NCBI GenBank assembly: GCA_029204225.1
Contig: CM055106.1
Coordinates: 50,289,325 to 50,353,324, forward strand
Reading direction: 5' to 3'
Length of the DNA stretch: 64,000 nt
Origin: Diphasiastrum complanatum
Taxonomy: Eukaryota; Streptophyta; Lycopodiopsida; Lycopodiales; Lycopodiaceae
The position numbers and the translations under genes are program-made. Shown here piece after piece: positions 52,280-58,259 of this stretch. The notes below the pieces were generated by a model, which worked only from the letters and a program-made list of their open reading frames with translations, searched no databases and was not told the DNA's origin. Position 1 is the stretch's first letter. Every line of letters begins with the position of its first letter.

Positions 52280-55200
52280 GTGGATCCGAACGCTTTCTGG
52301 CATCGGGTGTTGAAGCCCGAGAAAGGCGCGTGAGGGGTCCGGGTAGCCTGTGTGCAGGTAGCCCGAGGTGAGGAGAAGGAAGGGGGGGGGGGGGGGGGGG
52401 GGGGGGTTTGATAATTGGTTACTTTATGAGTTTTTTACAAACTTGTAGATTTTTTCACAGTTTGGGAGTTTCCCAGATTTTATGAAACTCTTGATTTATT
52501 TTGCAGTCATTATATAAGCTAACAGTTGTTAAGTGATTTACGCTACATTCACGGTTAATTCCGGTTTTTTATTGCTTAGCACCCATTTGCCGATTCATTG
52601 GTATAATTTGTAAATGAAAGCACATATGGTCTGTAAATTGGTTTTTTGTAGACATTGCTTGGTTCAGTAACTATTATACCCGTAATGAATGTGTTAACTG
52701 AACGAAATTATTTTTTGATTTTCAGTTGGCAAGCAAATGGATACTGATGGAATTTTGGAGCGGGGGTGCTACCGAGATTCACCCGGCATCACCAAGAAGT
52801 GATGGGGGAAATACGGAAATTCAGTCGGCCTCACCCGGCAGTGATGACACCCTAGACTCAGAAAAACTGTTGCAAACTTTAGGCAAGGCAGTTTTAGAAC
52901 TTCATCAGAGCAATAAACAACGGGATAAACAAATGCAAAATCTATTTAATCAACTGCAAGCTATTAACTCTAACAACTTGGGCTACCAACCGGAAATATT
53001 TTCTGGCGATAAAAAGTTTAAACGCTCGGAAGTTGTTGAAGATTGGATAAACCGTTGGACAAGCTATTTTAGCTTGCATAACGTCCCAGAAGATAAACGA
53101 ATATCATCGATTCTATTTTTTCTGGAAGGTAAAGCCTCTTCTTGGTGGAGGGAACTTTCCACGAAACCGGTGACTTGGGCTGGATTCCTGACGGAATTCC
53201 GGAGAGCTTTTGTCACGATAGACGATTCCGAGCTGTATATTTGGTTTATCAACTGCAAAATGGGCAGTCGAGAACTGGACGGTTATGTCCAAGAGTTCTT
53301 GGACTCTTTGGCCAAGGTACCGTTGTTTGATCGTAAGTTGGCACAATGGCAATTTATTGCCAGACTGCCTGCCGACTGTCAAAATGAATGCAAATGAAAT
53401 ATCCTTAACTCACTAGAGGATATGCTATCCGTGTGGCGAAAGCCTATGATAGTACAGTTGTTGCATCACGGCCAAACGGCCCCGAAACAAGAAAAATCTT
53501 ACAAGTGTAAAAAGCAGTTTTTTGACGAGCTGGAAGCAGAAGCGTACCAACACCCAAAGAAGAAGAAGAATAAGAAAAAACTGGTGGTCAAAGACAAAGC
53601 ACAGTTGGCGGCGCTTAAACAGAATCTGTGTTTCCTCTACAATAAACCCGGGCACCGTGCCAAACAGTGCCCCGAACGGAAAGCAAAGTCGTCAAGTTTC
53701 ATGACTGTGGATTTACCGGCAGGTAAATTGGAAGTCAATTTGTTGAATAAGTGTGACTGTACTTGTAACTTTAGTGCACTTTCTTTTAAGCCTAATGAAT
53801 TGTTTCGTGTAAGAGGCAATATTTTAGGGGAAGACGTGAATGTGCTATTTGATTCAGGTAGTACTCACAATTTTTTGAATTCTCGACTTGTGCAGAAGCT
53901 CCGAGTGCCCACCATGGCCAATGATCACCGTTACGTGGTCTGTCTTGCCTCAGGGTCGGACACTGAGATTTGGGATGTCAAAGTCTCCAATTTAGAGCTT
54001 TGGATGCAAGACTATGTTGAGCCGTTGGATTTCCATGTCATGAATTTGGACCGAACTGATGTGATTTTGGGCTATGAATGGTTTTTTAGCAAATCAAACT
54101 CTTTAGAGATAGATTTTAAAAATCATTCTATGGTATTTAAAGATAAGTTTGATCATATTGTCTCTATTTCTGGAGAGACCGATGTACTTCCATCACCGAT
54201 GACTTCCTCGGCTGAATTAAGACAAGAGAAGCTTTATGCGAAAGAATCAAAGTGCGAATTCTTTAAGAAGGAACTTCTTTACCTTGGTCATAAGATTACC
54301 TCCTTTGGAATCAAGATTGACGAAGAAAAGGTGAAGACGGTAGTGGAATGGCCAATCCCTAAAACAGTGCGTGAACTTAAGTCGTTCTTAGGTTTCACTG
54401 TGTTTTTCCGTAGATTTGTAGAGGAGTCGGTATATCAAAGGCTCATCTAATCAGTTGGCTGATGCACTTAGTCGAATTGGTGAAGTGAACGAACTTTCCT
54501 TCACTGAGATCAATACAAACTTTTATCTCTCCCTGAGAGGTCTTTATGAGAAAGACCCACATTTTGGACCAATCTGGAATAGGGTTCTAGTAGTTTCATC
54601 AAGCGGGACTGATAATCATGGTGGTCAATTTGGGGGGAAGGATATAAAGGGTACTGATGACTTCACTATCGGTAATGGACTTTTGTTCAGGAAAGGGAAG
54701 GTTTGTGCCTGATGTGGATGTTGTTGAGAATAAAATTCTTTATGAATGACTCACCATGCGCAGGACATCCCGGCATACGTCGTACATTGGATTTGGTACG
54801 AAGGGGTTTTTATTGGCCAAAACTCAAGCCCTTTGTAGAATCTTATGTGGTCAAGTGTGACCAATGCCAGTTGGTTTTGTTGATGCTGACTGGGCAGGAA
54901 ATGCAGAAGATAGAAGATCGACTACAGGATATGCATTTAATCTTGGAACAGGAACTATATCTTGGAGTAGTAAAAAGCAACCAACAATTGCTTTATCTTC
55001 TACAGAGGCAGAGTACAGGGCTACTACATCAGCAACTTTGTGAAGCAATTTGGTTACGAAGGATTCTAAAAGATCTTCATATAGAACAAGTTGAACCTAC
55101 AATTCTATGGTGTGACAATCAGAGTTGTATACAGCTTGCAAAGAATCCAGTGTTTCATAGCAGGTCAAAGCATATTGAAGTTCAGCAGCATTTTATACGA

Positions 55201-56863
55201 GAAAAGTTACAAAGTGGTGAAGTAGAGTTGATCTACTGTGACACCAATGATCAAGTTGCAGATATCTTCACAAAAGGACTTGGTTGTGAAAAATTAGGGA
55301 AGTTCAGGACTCTCCTAGGTGTTATTGATAATCAATTATCCATTAAGGGGGAGTGTTAGAATTAATGGTTAATTGTAGAGGCCAGCCTGCGTGCTAGAAG
55401 GCCTATTTCTATTTTTAGTATAGGTACTATCTATTTTTAGTATAGGTACCTAAGTTAGTACCAATTTTGATAGAATAGTATAGAAATCTATTTTAACCAA
55501 GTTAGCATAGATTTCTATTGTTAAGACTTCATAACTAGCATTTCAATTGCTATTGTAGTAGAATAGCTTTTGCTTTTCATTGTGGACAGCCTCTATAAGA
55601 GTAGATGGGCGCCCACCTCCATTGTTATCTCAGTTTCCAGCTTATGAAGCATAGCTTCTTGCAGTCTCTTTTCTTCTTCAGCTTGTGGTTGATGTTTTGT
55701 GTGAGTACTAATAAGATTAGTCTACTCCGATTAGAGAATCTCTTCGATTCTAACAGATTAGCGGATCTGAAACTGGCAGCGAGAACCTGGGTGGGACTAA
55801 GCATGGATCTGAGCAGGAGACTGGCGCAGATCTGAGCAGGACCTATCTGAGTGGGCTGTCATGGATTCCGAGTGGGTAACCACCAGCCGGAAAGGCAAGA
55901 AAACTTCTAGTGAAGTTCCTGCCTTGCCAACTCCCACCATTGCTCCAGCTACTGCCGCACTAACCCCACCTACTGCCACGTCCATGGATTTTGATGTGTG
56001 GTCGATCATAAGCAGAATGGAAATCCAACTTCAAAAGCACTCATACAGTATTATCGCTCTACAAGAAAAGGTGAAGATGCTTGAAGATGAAAATGCAAAC
56101 CTCAAAGAACAGTTGACAGCCAAGAACTCTCAAATCGATCCTAGTCATGTCAAAGCCTTGGAAGACAAGATCCAAACTTCGACCAAAACTTGGGTAGACT
56201 TGCTCAAGAACTCGGAAGGAAAGAATACGATGGTGGTTTCACAGGCAATGCAAGAACAAAGCAAGAGGGAATATAAAACCGAAAGCGTTCGCGTCCGAGG
56301 TTTTTCTCTTGAAACCGACCCCCTTCTTGCAGTCAAGGAACCGTTAGCTTCACTCTCTTATGAGGAACAGGAAGATGTTGTGGAAGCAGCATGGCGTTGT
56401 AAGTTTGACAGTTCGGTAATTTTCATTCGTTTCAAATACACTGATTATCGAGACGAAGTTCTTGAGCACCATGGACATCTTAAAGGCAGCAACATTTTTG
56501 TTCATGAAGACCTGACCGCCCTACAATGGAAGGAACGTAAGCAACTCATCGAGGAAGCGAATTCAAAAGGGAAAAAGGTTATATTCCGTGATGGACGACA
56601 TTTTTTTGTCACTCCATCCAGAACTGATCACTCACCGCCACCTCTTGCATGAGAGCCTTCCATTGACGATTGTTAGAGATTGTTCAGAGTTAGGTTGAGA
56701 GTTAGAGCACTGAAGAGATATTTTTCTCTTCTTAGTTAGTTTGGTTTTAGTTATGTTATTTTGAAGGCATTGCTCCGTCTTGGTGCCATCCATTTTGATG
56801 TACTTGTTCGTCTTATACGCCTTTTGGCATGGAAAAGACGTTAATAAAGCTTCTTCTTCTTCT

Positions 56864-56930
<67 letters not shown>

Positions 56931-58198
56931 ACATACCTAGGTGTGGTATTTTTTGGTCCCACTTTCAGCATGCAACAGGCGGCATTTTCCTGGCTACGGA
57001 AGGGTTATGCATCGTTGGTAGATTTGGAGAGATTATGTTTCAGCTCACATGTTAGAGATGCGACTAGTAAGTGCCGACTCTTTGACACTATGGTCGTTCC
57101 CTCAGCTCTATACGCATCAGAGACATGGAGTACTGGCTTGACGGCCACCGAGTGGGCGGGCATCTCACGACTTCAGATTCATATGCTCTCTCAGATGATA
57201 CGAGCTAAGCCCTCTATCCCACATCATATTATATTGGCAGAGTTTGTCGTCCCCACTATTCAGATAGAGGCACTGTTCCATATTGTCACATTCATACAGC
57301 GCTTGGAGGATCTCCAGGGTAGAGGCACACACTATGCTGTAAGACTTTGTCGTCCTCCGAGCACCTACACTCTGAGGGACATTCCTTTTCGTGGTATTCC
57401 CAGGCCTGTCGTCTCCTCTCCACATTGAGTATTCACATTACGGATCTACTAGCTGGTACTCATCAGTATATTAGAGGATACCTATACAGAGCATATCTTC
57501 AGAGCACTTGGCATGATTCATCTGGGGTGAAGACGGAGTTTTATCGGGCACATTTTCTATCCCAGGATCCTGCTGGATATCCCATTGTACCCAGATACCT
57601 AGTGGACAGTATCTCACACAGACTGCAGATAGTGATGGGTCAGTTCCGGGTTTCCTCTCACCAATTAGCCGTTGAGACTGGCAGATACAAGGGCATCCCG
57701 AGAGATGCGCGGATTTGTAGTATGTGTGACCTACATGATATAGAGGATGAGTTCCATTTTCTCTTCAGATGCCTAGCTTACTATGAGATTCGAGGGAGAT
57801 AATACCTGCTTGTTTTGAGATCATCCACTTGCACTCTCTACCTTGGTATCATATGAGGACTCCAGATGTGTTGCGTTGATGATACGGGAGATGATAGACT
57901 TGCGTATGGCGAGTCTTGACGTTGACACCTCCCCCTTGATACAGCTGAGCATATAGGAGTGTCTATCCCGCCGGAGACAGAGGCAGGAGAGTAGTGATTC
58001 TGATGGAGAGGCTGAGATTCCAGATGCCACCATACATAGACGGCAGGGACAGTGTCGTCGACCAGAGAGACAGCCAGCCCATAGGCTAGCTTCACGACAG
58101 CATAGACACCACTGATCATCCACTCGACGACAGAGAGATATACCTTTTTTTCAGTCCTATGTACCTTAGGGTATTCCATGGACATTAATAAAGATCTT

Positions 58199-58259
<61 letters not shown>

